Shown here: positions 40,717 to 49,521 of the stretch, one piece after another | Numbering within the stretch: position 1 is the stretch's first letter | Layout of the letters: every line of letters starts with the position of its first letter | NCBI RefSeq assembly: GCF_001989615.1 | Contig: NZ_CP019067.1 | Span: forward strand, 2,604,001-2,668,000 | Direction: 5' to 3' | Length of the DNA stretch: 64,000 nucleotides | Origin: Halorientalis sp. IM1011 | GTDB taxonomy: Archaea; Halobacteriota; Halobacteria; Halobacteriales; Haloarculaceae | Made by a program: the position numbers and the translations under genes | The notes under the pieces: generated by a model | What the model was told of the DNA's origin: nothing | Databases searched by the model: none | What the model saw: only the letters and a program-made list of their open reading frames with translations

Positions 40717-41712
40717 TCAGGGCCGCGGTGCCGCCTTCTGCAGCGCGCTCTCGGCGATGTTGCCCCCGTAGTCGGCGGTCCGTGACAGCGAGTCCACCAC
40801 CAGCCCCAGCACCTGCGCTGTCTGGGAGTCCATCTGGTGGATGAGGTCGTCGATCTCCCGGGCGCTGTCGTCGATGGGACGGATGCGCGACCGTGCCTCG
40901 GTCGCCAGCCGCGTGGCCTCCTCGGCGTCGTCTTCGAGCAGGGCGTCCATCGCCGTCTCGGGCACCGCCAGCGCCTCCTCGCGGAGTTCGTACAGGCCCT
41001 CGGCGATCTCCTCGGGCACGTCGCCGACCTCCAGGGTCAGCCGAGCGATCTTCGAGGCGTGGTCTGCGATCCGCTCTAGCTGACGGGCGCTGGACTGGTA
41101 GTCGAAACAGGTCTCCCGCGGCAGCCCGATCTGTGAGGCCGCCGTCGGGTCCCGCAGCACGGACCGGAACACCCGGGAGATCATGTACCAGAGTCGATCC
41201 ACGTCGTCGTCGCGCTCGCGCACGTCGTGTGCCAGATCGTCGTCGTTCTCCACGAGAGCATCGACCGCGTCCGACAGCATCGTCAACGCGACCAGTCGCA
41301 TGCGCGTGATGGCGTTGTGGATGGACAGCTCCGAGGAGTCCAGCAAGTCCTGTAACACCACGCGCTCGCTGGTCTCCTCGATCACCTCCAGCCCGACCAG
41401 CCCCTGGGTGGCCTGCCGGATCGTCCGGCGCTGCTGGGCGCTGACCCGGGGCGTCTCCAGCCTGATGATGTCGAAGCCGCTGACGTACATCGTCATCACC
41501 GCCCGCGTGAGCTGGTCTCCCTCCAGTCCGCTCACGTCGAGGGTCCCCTCCGTCCGCTCGTCGCTGGTCTTCGGTGAGAGCAGGAGCGAGTCCCCCTCCG
41601 CGTGGAACTCGACGACGCTGCCCGCGCTCACGTCGTTCCTCGTCGCCCAGTCTTTCGGGAGCGATACGGTGTACGTCGACCCACCAGTGACCTGCACCTT
41701 GCGCGTCTCCAT
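40717..41712 (-). CDS. AbrB-PhoU fusion phosphate regulator
   Basis: A 331-residue protein. Residues 1-45 form a SpoVT/AbrB-type DNA-binding swapped-hairpin (METRKVQVTGGSTYTVSLPKDWA, then GSVVEFHAEGDSLLLSP). The rest is a two-repeat PhoU helical domain with IHNAITRMRLVALTM (~131-145), RDDDVDRLWYMISR (~166-179) and ARQLERIADHASKIARL (~209-225). PhoU-type metal clusters use the D/E-x-x-x-D residues seen here. It is divergently transcribed from the pst operon, whose own PhoU lies at its end, and probably controls it. TATA-like elements 25-35 and ~40-52 bases upstream suggest a short leader. Confidence 0.9.
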   Translation of the reverse strand: METRKVQVTGGSTYTVSLPKDWATRNDVSAGSVVEFHAEGDSLLLSPKTSDERTEGTLDVSGLEGDQLTRAVMTMYVSGFDIIRLETPRVSAQQRRTIRQATQGLVGLEVIEETSERVVLQDLLDSSELSIHNAITRMRLVALTMLSDAVDALVENDDDLAHDVRERDDDVDRLWYMISRVFRSVLRDPTAASQIGLPRETCFDYQSSARQLERIADHASKIARLTLEVGDVPEEIAEGLYELREEALAVPETAMDALLEDDAEEATRLATEARSRIRPIDDSAREIDDLIHQMDSQTAQVLGLVVDSLSRTADYGGNIAESALQKAAPRP

Positions 41713-42009
41713 GGACGGCCATTCAGACTCCCTCCTGATAAAATATGGTGAGAATATATAATACATGTACGGAAGCAATAGATCCTTTCCGTCATCGATC
41801 AGTGGTAGCAGCTAATTCGGCGGGAGACCGGTCGAACGTCTATATACTGATGCGGAATACAATGGTGGTCTCTTTCGAAAACGTATGTATGCGGAGGGGT
41901 GTGGAAACAAAATGTGGATCAAACCGCTATCGAGCCGGTTCGAGGCGCTCGACCTCCTAAATATACATATTAGAAGAGTACTTTCAATAGGCCCCGTTCG
42001 TCTCCGGTG
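41713..42009. promoter_or_regulatory. divergent promoter region of phosphate regulator and pst operon
   Basis: An AT-rich 297-base region. On the minus strand, ATATTTTATC at ~41737-41746 and TTATATATTC at ~41752-41761 lie 25-50 bases before the regulator ATG. On the plus strand, CTAAATATACATATTAG (41957-41973) includes a TATA element ~40-50 bases before the pstS1 ATG at 42010. TATATACTGATG at ~41842 may be a second one. The base composition differs sharply from the surrounding genes, and the region probably holds operators for the AbrB-type regulator; no single consensus is certain to me. Confidence 0.55.
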
Positions 42010-43059
42010 ATGACACACGAATCACGGCGGGCGTTTCTGGTTGGAACGGGTGCAGCGGCTACGTCGATCCTCGCCGGCTGTATCGGCGGCGGCGACGCGG
42101 ACGGGAGCGGTCCCGGACAGTTGAAGGCGGGTGGTTCGTCGACGGTGTATCCCATCACGAGCGACGGGGCGTCGGTGTGGAGCTCGAACCCGCCGGCCGA
42201 CGACGAGGAGTACTGGGGCCCCGGCCAGTACAACATCTCGACCGACGAGCGGATGGCCGACTACTGGGCCGGACTGTACGGGTTCGAGCCGGCCGACGGT
42301 TCCAGCCCGCCCTTCGAGGTCTCCGTCGGACTGAGTCACTCCGGCACAGGCCTGGAGAAGGTACGGAACGAACAGATCGATATCGGCGACGCCAGCGCGT
42401 CCGTCGCGGACGAGTTTCCCGACGCCAGCGACTCGGAACTCGACACGTTCGTCGATCACGTGGTCGGTGTCGACGGCCAGCCGATCGTGGTCAGCCGCGA
42501 GATCTACGACGCCGGCGTCACGGAGCTCACGGGCGACCAGATCGCCGCGATCTACCAGGGGGAGATCACCGACTGGACACAGATCGACAGCTACAGCGGC
42601 CCGGACAAGGAGATTCAGGCGGTCGGCCGTGCTGAAGGGTCCGGAACCGACACCGCGTTCCGGTCGAACCTGCTGGGCGATCCGGACGCGTCGATGGGCG
42701 GCGTCGACGCCCGGAAGGGCCAGAACCAGCAGGTCAACACGCTCGTCAGCCAGTCCGACAACGCAATCGCGTACCTCGCGCTCGCGTTCGTCGAACCCGA
42801 CGGCCCCGTCCCGCCCATCGCCGTCGAACTGGAGGGCACGACCTACGAGTACGGGAAGAACCTCGGGGCCAAGGACTACCCGCTGTCGCGAGACCTCCAC
42901 TGTTACACCTACGAGGGGACCTCGAAGAAGGAGGCGGCCTTCATCAACATGCTGCTGAGCGAGTACGGCCAGCAGAACTTCGTCGCGCCCAACGATTACT
43001 TCACGCTTCCCACACAGCGTCGCCAGGAAGAACGCGACAAGCTCCCCGACCAGGTCTGA
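42010..43059 (+). CDS. pstS: phosphate-binding lipoprotein PstS (copy 1)
   Basis: A 349-residue Tat lipoprotein that captures phosphate outside the cell for the PstCAB transporter. The signal has SRRAFLVGTGAAATSILAGC (RR at 6-7, lipobox Cys ~24). The phosphate-binding fold shows GGSSTVYPI (~42-50), then GLSHSGTGLEK (~108-118), which corresponds to the SG[AS]G phosphate-contacting loop, DIGDASASV, and GRAEGSGTDTAFR (~207-219). ATG 42010 follows a GTG. It is the first gene of an operon with two PstS paralogs. Confidence 0.95.
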   Translation: MTHESRRAFLVGTGAAATSILAGCIGGGDADGSGPGQLKAGGSSTVYPITSDGASVWSSNPPADDEEYWGPGQYNISTDERMADYWAGLYGFEPADGSSPPFEVSVGLSHSGTGLEKVRNEQIDIGDASASVADEFPDASDSELDTFVDHVVGVDGQPIVVSREIYDAGVTELTGDQIAAIYQGEITDWTQIDSYSGPDKEIQAVGRAEGSGTDTAFRSNLLGDPDASMGGVDARKGQNQQVNTLVSQSDNAIAYLALAFVEPDGPVPPIAVELEGTTYEYGKNLGAKDYPLSRDLHCYTYEGTSKKEAAFINMLLSEYGQQNFVAPNDYFTLPTQRRQEERDKLPDQV

Positions 43060-43165
43060 GCGGCTCCGCTATCCTTTAGACTATCAGACATGACGAGGCT
43101 GTGGGAACGTTTCTCTATATAGATGTAATAGTAGGGTATTTAGTAATACTCTGGATACAGCTTCG
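43060..43165 (+). promoter_or_regulatory. second promoter between the two pstS genes
   Basis: The gap contains CTCTATATAGATG (~43114-43126) and GGGTATTTAGTAATAC (~43134-43149). The latter's TATTTAGTA lies ~20-30 bases before the pstS2 ATG at 43166, so pstS2 may be transcribed on its own as well as by read-through from pstS1. Confidence 0.5.
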
Positions 43166-44242
43166 ATGATGCGGGACACTCCGGTAGACCGGCGAACAGT
43201 GCTGGCGGGTGCGGCCGGACTCACGGCGGCCGTCGCAGGCTGTATCAGTGTGAGTTCGACACCGCCAGGGCAGGCGGGACGGGCGGATGGACAGAGCGCG
43301 GACGAGACACTGAAAACCGGCGGCTCATCGACTGTTTTCCCGATCGTGAACCAGGCCGCGTCCTACTGGACCGGCAACTACCCGGCGACCGACATGGAGT
43401 ACTGGGGGCCGACCCAGTACGGCATCACGACCGACAAGCGACTCGCCGACTACTGGGCCGGCCTGTACGGCTTCGAGGCCGACGGCGACTCCGTGCCGCC
43501 GTACAACGTGACGGTCGGCCTGAGCCACTCCGGGACCGGACTGGAGAACCTCAAGTCCGGGAAACGGAGTATCGGAAACGCGAGCGCGCCGGTGTCGGCC
43601 GAGTTCCCCGACATGGGTCGGAACGAACTGAACAAGTTCGTCGACCACGTCGTCGGCGTCGACGCCCAGCCCATCGTCGTCAGCCGCGAGGTCTACGAGG
43701 CCGGCGTAACGATGCTCACCGCGGAGCAGCTCCGGGGTATCTACCGCGGCGAGATCACTCGCTGGTCACAGATCGACAGCTACGACGGCCCCGATCGGGA
43801 GATCCAGGCGGTCGGCCGCGCGGAAGGGTCCGGGACCGACACCGCCTTCCGGACGAACCTGCTCGGGGGCCCGGACGCCGAGATGGTCACCGACGCCCGG
43901 AAGGGCCAGAACCAGCGGGTCAAATCCCTGGTCAGCCAGTCCGACAACGCCATCGGCTACATGGCGCTCGCCTTCGTCGACGACTCGGCACCGGCGATCG
44001 GCATGGAGTTCAGCGGCACCGAGTACGTCCCCGGTGAGAACCTCAGCGACCCCGACTACCCGCTCAGCCGGGATCTCCACTGTTACACCTACGAGGGCAC
44101 CTCGAACAAGGAGGCCGCCTTCCTCCGGATGATCCTGAGCGACTTCGGGCAGCAGACGTTCGTCGAGACGGCCGGGTACTCGACGCTCACCGAGGAACGC
44201 CAGCAAAACCAGCTCGACGCACTCCCCGACACACAGTCATGA
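43166..44242 (+). CDS. pstS: phosphate-binding lipoprotein PstS (copy 2)
   Basis: A 358-residue PstS paralog with a Tat signal (VDRRTVLAGAAGLTAAVAGC, RR at ~8-9, lipobox Cys ~27). The binding-loop motifs are kept: GGSSTVFPIV (~53-62), GLSHSGTGLEN (~118-128), SIGNASAPV and GRAEGSGTDTAFR (~212-224). It is close to copy 1 over most of its length but has its own spacer and distinct N-terminus. The stop overlaps the pstC start (ATGA), so it is the copy directly coupled to the permease genes. The duplication may give two affinities or expression modes. Confidence 0.95.
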   Translation: MMRDTPVDRRTVLAGAAGLTAAVAGCISVSSTPPGQAGRADGQSADETLKTGGSSTVFPIVNQAASYWTGNYPATDMEYWGPTQYGITTDKRLADYWAGLYGFEADGDSVPPYNVTVGLSHSGTGLENLKSGKRSIGNASAPVSAEFPDMGRNELNKFVDHVVGVDAQPIVVSREVYEAGVTMLTAEQLRGIYRGEITRWSQIDSYDGPDREIQAVGRAEGSGTDTAFRTNLLGGPDAEMVTDARKGQNQRVKSLVSQSDNAIGYMALAFVDDSAPAIGMEFSGTEYVPGENLSDPDYPLSRDLHCYTYEGTSNKEAAFLRMILSDFGQQTFVETAGYSTLTEERQQNQLDALPDTQS

Positions 44243-45282
44243 GCGTCACGGCGCGTCTCGAAAACGTCGACCAGGGGACCCGGATCGTCGGCGGTCTGGG
44301 AAGTATTACCGTGCTGGCGGCGCTCGCCGCCTTCCTGGCCGTGCCGGGCTATACGCTCTATCCGCTTCTGGGCTTTCTCGCGGTCGTCGCCTACGGATGG
44401 GTTACCTACCGCGAGAGCACGGCCCGGTACCTCTCCTTCCTCGCGACCGTCTCGACGATCCTGATCCTCGGCCTCATCACGGTATATCTGATCCTCAGGT
44501 CGCTCCCGACCTTCCAGCTGATGGGGCTGGGGATATTCGAGACGAGCGAGCCGTTCTGGGTACCCGGATCGGACATCTACTCGCTGATCCCGATGATGTG
44601 GGGAACCTTCGTCACCACGATCATCGCGATGTGTATCGCCGGCCCCTTCGGGGTCGCGGGCGCGGTCTTCATCAGCGAGATGGCACCGGGCTGGGCCCGC
44701 GAGATCACCAAACCGGCGATCGAAATTCTGGCCGGTGTTCCCTCTATCGTCTACGGTTTCCTCGGCTTCGTTTTGCTCAACGAGTACCTGATGACCGAAC
44801 TCCAGCTATCGAACTACGGGAGTTTCTTCGCGGTCGGAATCGTCGTCGGCCTGATGGCCCTGCCGACGGTTGTCTCGGTCGCCGAGGACGCGCTCGCGAG
44901 CATCCCCGACGCGACAAAGGACGGGGCTCTCGCGCTGGGTGCGACCGACTGGCAGACCACGACCACCGTGACCATCCCCGCCGCCTTCTCGGGCGTCTCG
45001 GCGGCCGTCCTGCTGGGCGTCGGCCGGGTCGTCGGCGAGACGATGGCCGCGACGGTCATCCTCGGTAACATCACGGAACTGCCGGACCCACTGACCGACG
45101 TGTTCGGGAACACGGTGACGCTGACGAGTCTCATCGCGAGCCAGTACGGCAACGCGAGCGGGACCCACCTCTCGGCGCTGTTCGCCGCCGGTGTCGTCCT
45201 CTTCATCACCGTCATGTTCCTCGGAATCGGATCGCAACTGATCGAGTCGCACATGCAGCGCAAACTGGGTGGGAGCGAATGA
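44239..45282 (+). CDS. pstC: phosphate ABC transporter permease PstC
   Basis: A 347-residue inner-membrane permease with about eight hydrophobic helices; the BPD_transp_1 domain spans ~115-340. The EAA-type loop that contacts the ATPase is DGALALGATDWQTTTTVTIP (~228-247), and the VGETMAATVILGN element is family typical. N-terminal helices (~20-90) are extra to the core but normal in PstC. The ATG overlaps the pstS2 stop and its own stop overlaps pstA (ATGA), consistent with tightly coupled expression. It pairs with PstA to form the channel. Confidence 0.95.
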   Translation: MSVTARLENVDQGTRIVGGLGSITVLAALAAFLAVPGYTLYPLLGFLAVVAYGWVTYRESTARYLSFLATVSTILILGLITVYLILRSLPTFQLMGLGIFETSEPFWVPGSDIYSLIPMMWGTFVTTIIAMCIAGPFGVAGAVFISEMAPGWAREITKPAIEILAGVPSIVYGFLGFVLLNEYLMTELQLSNYGSFFAVGIVVGLMALPTVVSVAEDALASIPDATKDGALALGATDWQTTTTVTIPAAFSGVSAAVLLGVGRVVGETMAATVILGNITELPDPLTDVFGNTVTLTSLIASQYGNASGTHLSALFAAGVVLFITVMFLGIGSQLIESHMQRKLGGSE

Positions 45283-46916
45283 GCATGGAGACACGCACGC
45301 GCTCGCTCACGTCGGGCGAGACGTCCACCTTCGAGGCGGTGTCGGCCGTGATAGTCGCACTCGCCGCGGTCGCGACCGTCCTCGGATTCGCCGGCCTGTT
45401 CATGGTGATTCCGGCCACCGCGACCGTCGCCGGCGTGCAGGTCGCGACGCTCGTCGGCGGCCTGCTCGCCGCACTCGGTCTGGCGATTCTCGCCGCCGGC
45501 GTCCTGTCGGCGGCCGAACTGATCGAGACGTCACCCAGCCCGACGACGGGGCTGGTCACCGGGGTCAGCTACGGGCTGCTGACGCTGGTCGTCGTCGGTC
45601 TGGTGACCTCACAGACGCTCGGCCTGTCGATGTTGTGGCCGGTGCTCGCGCTCGTCGCCGCCGTCGGCGTCGCGTTCGGGACCGCCGTCGCCCGGGAGGA
45701 TCTGGGCGCGACAGTCCCGGCCGGCGTCTATCTCCTGTTTTCCGGTGGGCTGATCGCCACCGGTGTGATCGCACCCGGATTCAGCTGGCAGCCCGGCGGC
45801 ATGTCGGGGACGATCACCGGCGTGATCGCCGTCCCGCTGCTCGCCGTCGTCGGCGGCCTGATCGCCGTCTGGGTCAGCGCTCGCGCCTACGGCGGCTTCG
45901 GGGCACGCGGCCGGCAGAACGGGGCCTACGCGCTGATCGGGGCCACCGTGATCGCCATCCTGTCGGTGCTCGTCATGGTCGTGGCCTTCGTCGTCTGGAA
46001 GGGCTTCGGACCCATGACCGACGGCATCCAGTGGGGTCTGTATCTGGACTTCTACCACTACTTCCACGTCCACGTCCCGATCTGGGACAAGTACGTCGCC
46101 GTCAACGGCCCGAAACTCTGGTTCTACTGGCCGTTCGTCATGGAACCGTACCACCCGCTCGGGCAGGCGCCCAACGGCATCCTCCCGGCCATCGTCGGCA
46201 CCGTCTGGCTGGTGCTGGGCGCGGTCGTGATGGCTGTCCCGCTCGGGGTCGGTGCCGCCGTCTTCCTCACCGAGTACGCCGAGCAGGGTCGGTTCACCCA
46301 GCTCGTCGAGGTCTCGACGAACGGCCTCTGGAGCACCCCGAGCATCGTCTACGGGCTGTTCGGGCTGGCGTTCCTGGTGCCTCGCTTTGGCAACCAGAAC
46401 TCGATTCTCGCCGGGCAGATCGTCCTCGGATCGATGTTGCTCCCCCTGGTGTTGATCACCAGCCGGGAGTCGCTGAAGAGCGTCCCCGACGACTACCGAA
46501 ACGCAAGCGCCGCGCTGGGTGTGGGCCGCTGGCAGACGATCAAAAGCGTCGTCGTGCCGGCCGCGATGCCCGGCGTCATCACCGGCGTCATCCTCGGCGT
46601 CGGACGGATCGCCGGCGAGACCGCGCCGATCCTGCTGGTCACGCTCGGGGAACCGCTCCCGTCCAGCGCCCCGGAGGTCATCACCGGCTCGTTCGCCTTC
46701 ACCGGGTCCTTCCCGTTCGTGACCGTCCCCACGATCGATCTGGTGCAGTCCGCGAGCGCACTGCCGCTCCAGCTGTACACCGTCATCTCGGCCGGTCTCA
46801 GTGAGAACCTCTCGTTCGCGTGGGGCACGGCGCTGGTCCTGCTGCTCGTCGTGCTCAGCTTCTACGCCGTCGGTATCGCGTCACGAATCTACTTCCGGAA
46901 GAAACTACACCAATGA
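45279..46916 (+). CDS. pstA: phosphate ABC transporter permease PstA with extended N-terminus
   Basis: A 545-residue protein. The C-terminal ~245 residues are a normal PstA permease: [17 protein letters not shown] (~322-338), then the EAA-type loop [20 protein letters not shown] (~407-426) and [15 protein letters not shown]. The N-terminal ~270 residues add about seven hydrophobic helices (e.g. [20 protein letters not shown] and [16 protein letters not shown]), with no counterpart in the short bacterial PstA (~280-300 aa). Long PstA proteins occur in haloarchaea, so this is probably a lineage feature, but its purpose is unknown. The ATGA overlap with pstC and pstB is intact. Confidence 0.92.
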   Translation: MSMETRTRSLTSGETSTFEAVSAVIVALAAVATVLGFAGLFMVIPATATVAGVQVATLVGGLLAALGLAILAAGVLSAAELIETSPSPTTGLVTGVSYGLLTLVVVGLVTSQTLGLSMLWPVLALVAAVGVAFGTAVAREDLGATVPAGVYLLFSGGLIATGVIAPGFSWQPGGMSGTITGVIAVPLLAVVGGLIAVWVSARAYGGFGARGRQNGAYALIGATVIAILSVLVMVVAFVVWKGFGPMTDGIQWGLYLDFYHYFHVHVPIWDKYVAVNGPKLWFYWPFVMEPYHPLGQAPNGILPAIVGTVWLVLGAVVMAVPLGVGAAVFLTEYAEQGRFTQLVEVSTNGLWSTPSIVYGLFGLAFLVPRFGNQNSILAGQIVLGSMLLPLVLITSRESLKSVPDDYRNASAALGVGRWQTIKSVVVPAAMPGVITGVILGVGRIAGETAPILLVTLGEPLPSSAPEVITGSFAFTGSFPFVTVPTIDLVQSASALPLQLYTVISAGLSENLSFAWGTALVLLLVVLSFYAVGIASRIYFRKKLHQ

Positions 46917-47836
46917 GTGACACACAGGCGACAACGGAGGACGATAGCATCGGTATCGAGACAGACGTCGATTCGGGCGTCACGCCGGCCGGCGAGAGCC
47001 AGGAGCGCACTCGCGACGCGTGGACGAACTACTCCTTCAGCGGCCAGCCGAAACTGTCGGTGTCCGACCTCGACGTCCACTACGGGGACGACCACGCCTT
47101 GCAGAGCGTCTCCATGGACATCCCCGAGAACAGCGTGACCGCGCTCATCGGCCCGTCGGGCTGTGGGAAGTCGACGTTCCTGCGGTGTCTCAACCGCATG
47201 AACGACCGGATCAACAGCGCCACCGTCGACGGCTCCGTCGAACTCGACGGCCAGGAGATCTACGGCGACGGAACGAACCTGGTCGAACTCCGCAAACGCG
47301 TCGGGATGGTGTTCCAGCACCCCAACCCGTTCCCGAAGTCGATCCGGAAGAACATATCCTACGGACCCAGAAAGCACGGCGACCTGAACACCGGCCTGCT
47401 GGCCCGCCTGCTCGGCCGTGACGACAGCGAACAGGAGGAGCAACTCGTCGAGCGGTCGCTCAAGCAGGCCGCGCTGTGGGACGAAGTCAGCGATCGCCTG
47501 GGTGACAACGCGCTCGGTCTCTCCGGCGGCCAGCAACAGCGGCTCTGTATCGGCCGCTGTCTCGCCGTCGACCCCGAGGTCATCCTCATGGACGAACCCG
47601 CGAGCGCGCTCGACCCCATCGCCACCGCCAAGATCGAGGACCTCATCGAGGACCTCTCGGAGGACTACACCGTCGTCGTCGTCACCCACAACATGCAGCA
47701 GGCGGCCCGGATCTCCGATCAGACCGCCGTGTTCCTCACCGGCGGCGAACTCGTCGAGTACGACGACACCGACAAGATCTTCGAGAACCCCGAGAGCCAG
47801 CGCGTCGAGGACTACATCACCGGCAAGTTCGGATAG
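46913..47836 (+). CDS. pstB: phosphate ABC transporter ATP-binding protein PstB
   Basis: A 307-residue ABC ATPase. Walker A is GPSGCGKST (80-88), the Q-loop region is [13 protein letters not shown], the ABC signature is [13 protein letters not shown] and Walker B is [13 protein letters not shown], the last followed by the H-loop [13 protein letters not shown]. The FPKS...N pattern after the Q-loop identifies PstB among ABC ATPases. An acidic ~45-residue N-terminal extension precedes the ABC core. The ATG overlaps the pstA stop. phoU follows after a 49-base gap. Confidence 0.97.
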   Translation: MSDTQATTEDDSIGIETDVDSGVTPAGESQERTRDAWTNYSFSGQPKLSVSDLDVHYGDDHALQSVSMDIPENSVTALIGPSGCGKSTFLRCLNRMNDRINSATVDGSVELDGQEIYGDGTNLVELRKRVGMVFQHPNPFPKSIRKNISYGPRKHGDLNTGLLARLLGRDDSEQEEQLVERSLKQAALWDEVSDRLGDNALGLSGGQQQRLCIGRCLAVDPEVILMDEPASALDPIATAKIEDLIEDLSEDYTVVVVTHNMQQAARISDQTAVFLTGGELVEYDDTDKIFENPESQRVEDYITGKFG

Positions 47837-47885
47837 CGTCAGACACTCGCCCAACACCTAAACCGACACTCGAACACATACACCC

Positions 47886-48572
47886 ATGCCACGCAAGGAC
47901 TACCAGGAGCAACTCGCAGAGCTAGAGGACGACGTCCTCTACATGAGCGAAGTCGTCCTCGAACGGTTCCGGATGGGACTGGACGCCCTCGAACAGAAAG
48001 ATCCGGACCTCGCCCGCGAGGTCATCGAGGGCGACCACGAGATCAACCAGCTCTACCTCGACCTCGAACAGGACTGTATCGATCTCTTTGCCCTCCAACA
48101 GCCCGTCGCCGGCGACCTGCGGTTCATCGCCGCGACGTTCAAGATAATCACCGACCTCGAACGCATCGGTGACCTCGCGACCAACCTCGGCGGGTACGCG
48201 CTGGAGGCAGAACGGGACGTGTTCCCCGACGTCGACATCCAGTCCATCGGCGACGAAACGCTGGACATGGTCGAGGACGCCATGGACGCCTACGCCGCAC
48301 AGGACCCAGCGGCCTGCTTCGCCATCGCAGAGCGCGACGACGACATCGACGCCCACTGCGAGACCGCCTCCGAACTCGTCGTTCGGGATCTGATCGAGAC
48401 CGAACTCGAAGAGCGCGAGGACCTGAACGAAGACGAGATCGAGACCTTCATGACCGAAGTCTCGCGGCTCCTCCTCACCATCCGCGACCTGGAGCGCGTC
48501 GGCGACCACGCCGTCAACATCGCCGCCCGGACGCTCTACATGGTCGAGAACGACGACGATCTCATCTACTGA
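47886..48572 (+). CDS. phoU: phosphate transport regulator PhoU
   Basis: A 228-residue all-helical protein of two PhoU repeats, each with a metal-binding E/D-x-x-x-D-type motif: FIAATFKIITDLERIGDLATNL (~80-101) and FMTEVSRLLLTIRDLERVGDHAVN (~188-211). PhoU dampens phosphate uptake and signalling through PstB in bacteria. A second PhoU-domain protein with a DNA-binding AbrB head is encoded divergently upstream of this operon, so this copy probably modulates the transporter while the other acts on DNA. Confidence 0.96.
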   Translation: MPRKDYQEQLAELEDDVLYMSEVVLERFRMGLDALEQKDPDLAREVIEGDHEINQLYLDLEQDCIDLFALQQPVAGDLRFIAATFKIITDLERIGDLATNLGGYALEAERDVFPDVDIQSIGDETLDMVEDAMDAYAAQDPAACFAIAERDDDIDAHCETASELVVRDLIETELEEREDLNEDEIETFMTEVSRLLLTIRDLERVGDHAVNIAARTLYMVENDDDLIY

Positions 48573-48588
48573 ACCCACTTTTTACAGC

Positions 48589-48695
48589 GAGGGGGTGCGC
48601 TCCGCGCACCCCCTCCTGCAAAAACTTGGGGGAAAAACCGCTCCGAGCGAGCGCACGCGCTCGCTCGGAGTGAACCGCGCGCCGAGGGCGCGCGG
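48589..48695. repeat. three consecutive perfect GC-rich hairpins after phoU
   Basis: Stem 1 is GAGGGGGTGCGC with loop TCC (48589-48615, 12 bp). Stem 2 is CTCCGAGCGAGCGC with loop AC (48641-48670, 14 bp). Stem 3 is CCGCGCGCC with loop GAG (48675-48695, 9 bp). TTTTT precedes stem 1 (48579-48583), and AAAAAC and AAAAACC follow it. The cluster separates the convergent phoU and SDR genes and could end transcription from both sides. No coding frame fits 48573-48745. Confidence 0.75.
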
Positions 48696-48747
48696 ATGCT
48701 CGCCTGCCCCGCACCGCTCGACCGCACCGCCCGACCGCACTATCTCT

Positions 48748-49521
48748 TCAGTACCAGACCGTCCCGGCGTCGACGTTCACGTCTTGCGCGGTCACGTTCC
48801 GGGCGTCCTCGCTCGCGAGATAGGCCACCGTCCGCGCCACGTCCTCGGGTTCGGTGAGCCGCCCGAGCGCGGTATCGTCGGTGAACACCTCGCGCTTGGC
48901 CTCCTCGTAGGAGAGGTTCCGCTGGTCGGCCTGCGCCTCGATGACCCGGTCGATGCGCGGCCCACGGGTCGCGCCGGGACAGACCGCGTTGACCGTCACG
49001 TCGTCCTCGCCCAACTCGAAGGCCAGCGTTCGCGTGAGTCCGATGACGGCCGTCTTCGAGGCCGTGTACGGCGTCCGGTTCTCCAGCGGTCGCTTGCCGC
49101 TGATCGACGAGATGGTGACCACGCTCCCGCGCTCGCTCTCTCGGAGGTGCGGGGCCGCGTGCTTGACACACCGGAACGCGCCGGTGACGTTGACGTCCAT
49201 CGTCCGCTCGAACCCCTCGACGCTGACGTCCTCGACCGGCGCGGTCGGCCCCGCGATGCCCGCGTTGTTCACCAGGGAGTCGAGGCCGCCGAACTCGTCG
49301 ACGGTCGCCTCGACGGCCGCGGCGACCGACTCCTCGTCGGTCACGTCCGTCTCGACCGGGAGGGTCCGATTGTCGTCGCCGATCTCGTCGGCCGTCTCGT
49401 GGATGCCGTCGCTCCGCGCCGCGAGCGCCACGTTCGCGCCCTCGTCGGCGAGCGTGACTGCGATCTTGCGGCCGATTCCCTGGCTCGCGCCGGTGACGAA
49501 CGCCGTCGTCCCTGACAGCAT
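48748..49521 (-). CDS. short-chain dehydrogenase/reductase
   Basis: A 257-residue SDR oxidoreductase. The NAD(P)-binding motif is TGASQGIGRKIAV (~10-22), NNAG is in SLVNNAGIAGP, and the catalytic Ser-Tyr-Lys set is in ISSISGKRPLENRTPYTASKTAV (Tyr-x-x-x-Lys as YTASK). Many relatives reduce 3-oxoacyl-ACP, acetoin or sugar alcohols; here the substrate is unknown. The ATG overlaps the HisD-like gene stop by one base, so both are in one operon, implying that they act on successive intermediates. Confidence 0.9.
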   Translation of the reverse strand: MLSGTTAFVTGASQGIGRKIAVTLADEGANVALAARSDGIHETADEIGDDNRTLPVETDVTDEESVAAAVEATVDEFGGLDSLVNNAGIAGPTAPVEDVSVEGFERTMDVNVTGAFRCVKHAAPHLRESERGSVVTISSISGKRPLENRTPYTASKTAVIGLTRTLAFELGEDDVTVNAVCPGATRGPRIDRVIEAQADQRNLSYEEAKREVFTDDTALGRLTEPEDVARTVAYLASEDARNVTAQDVNVDAGTVWY

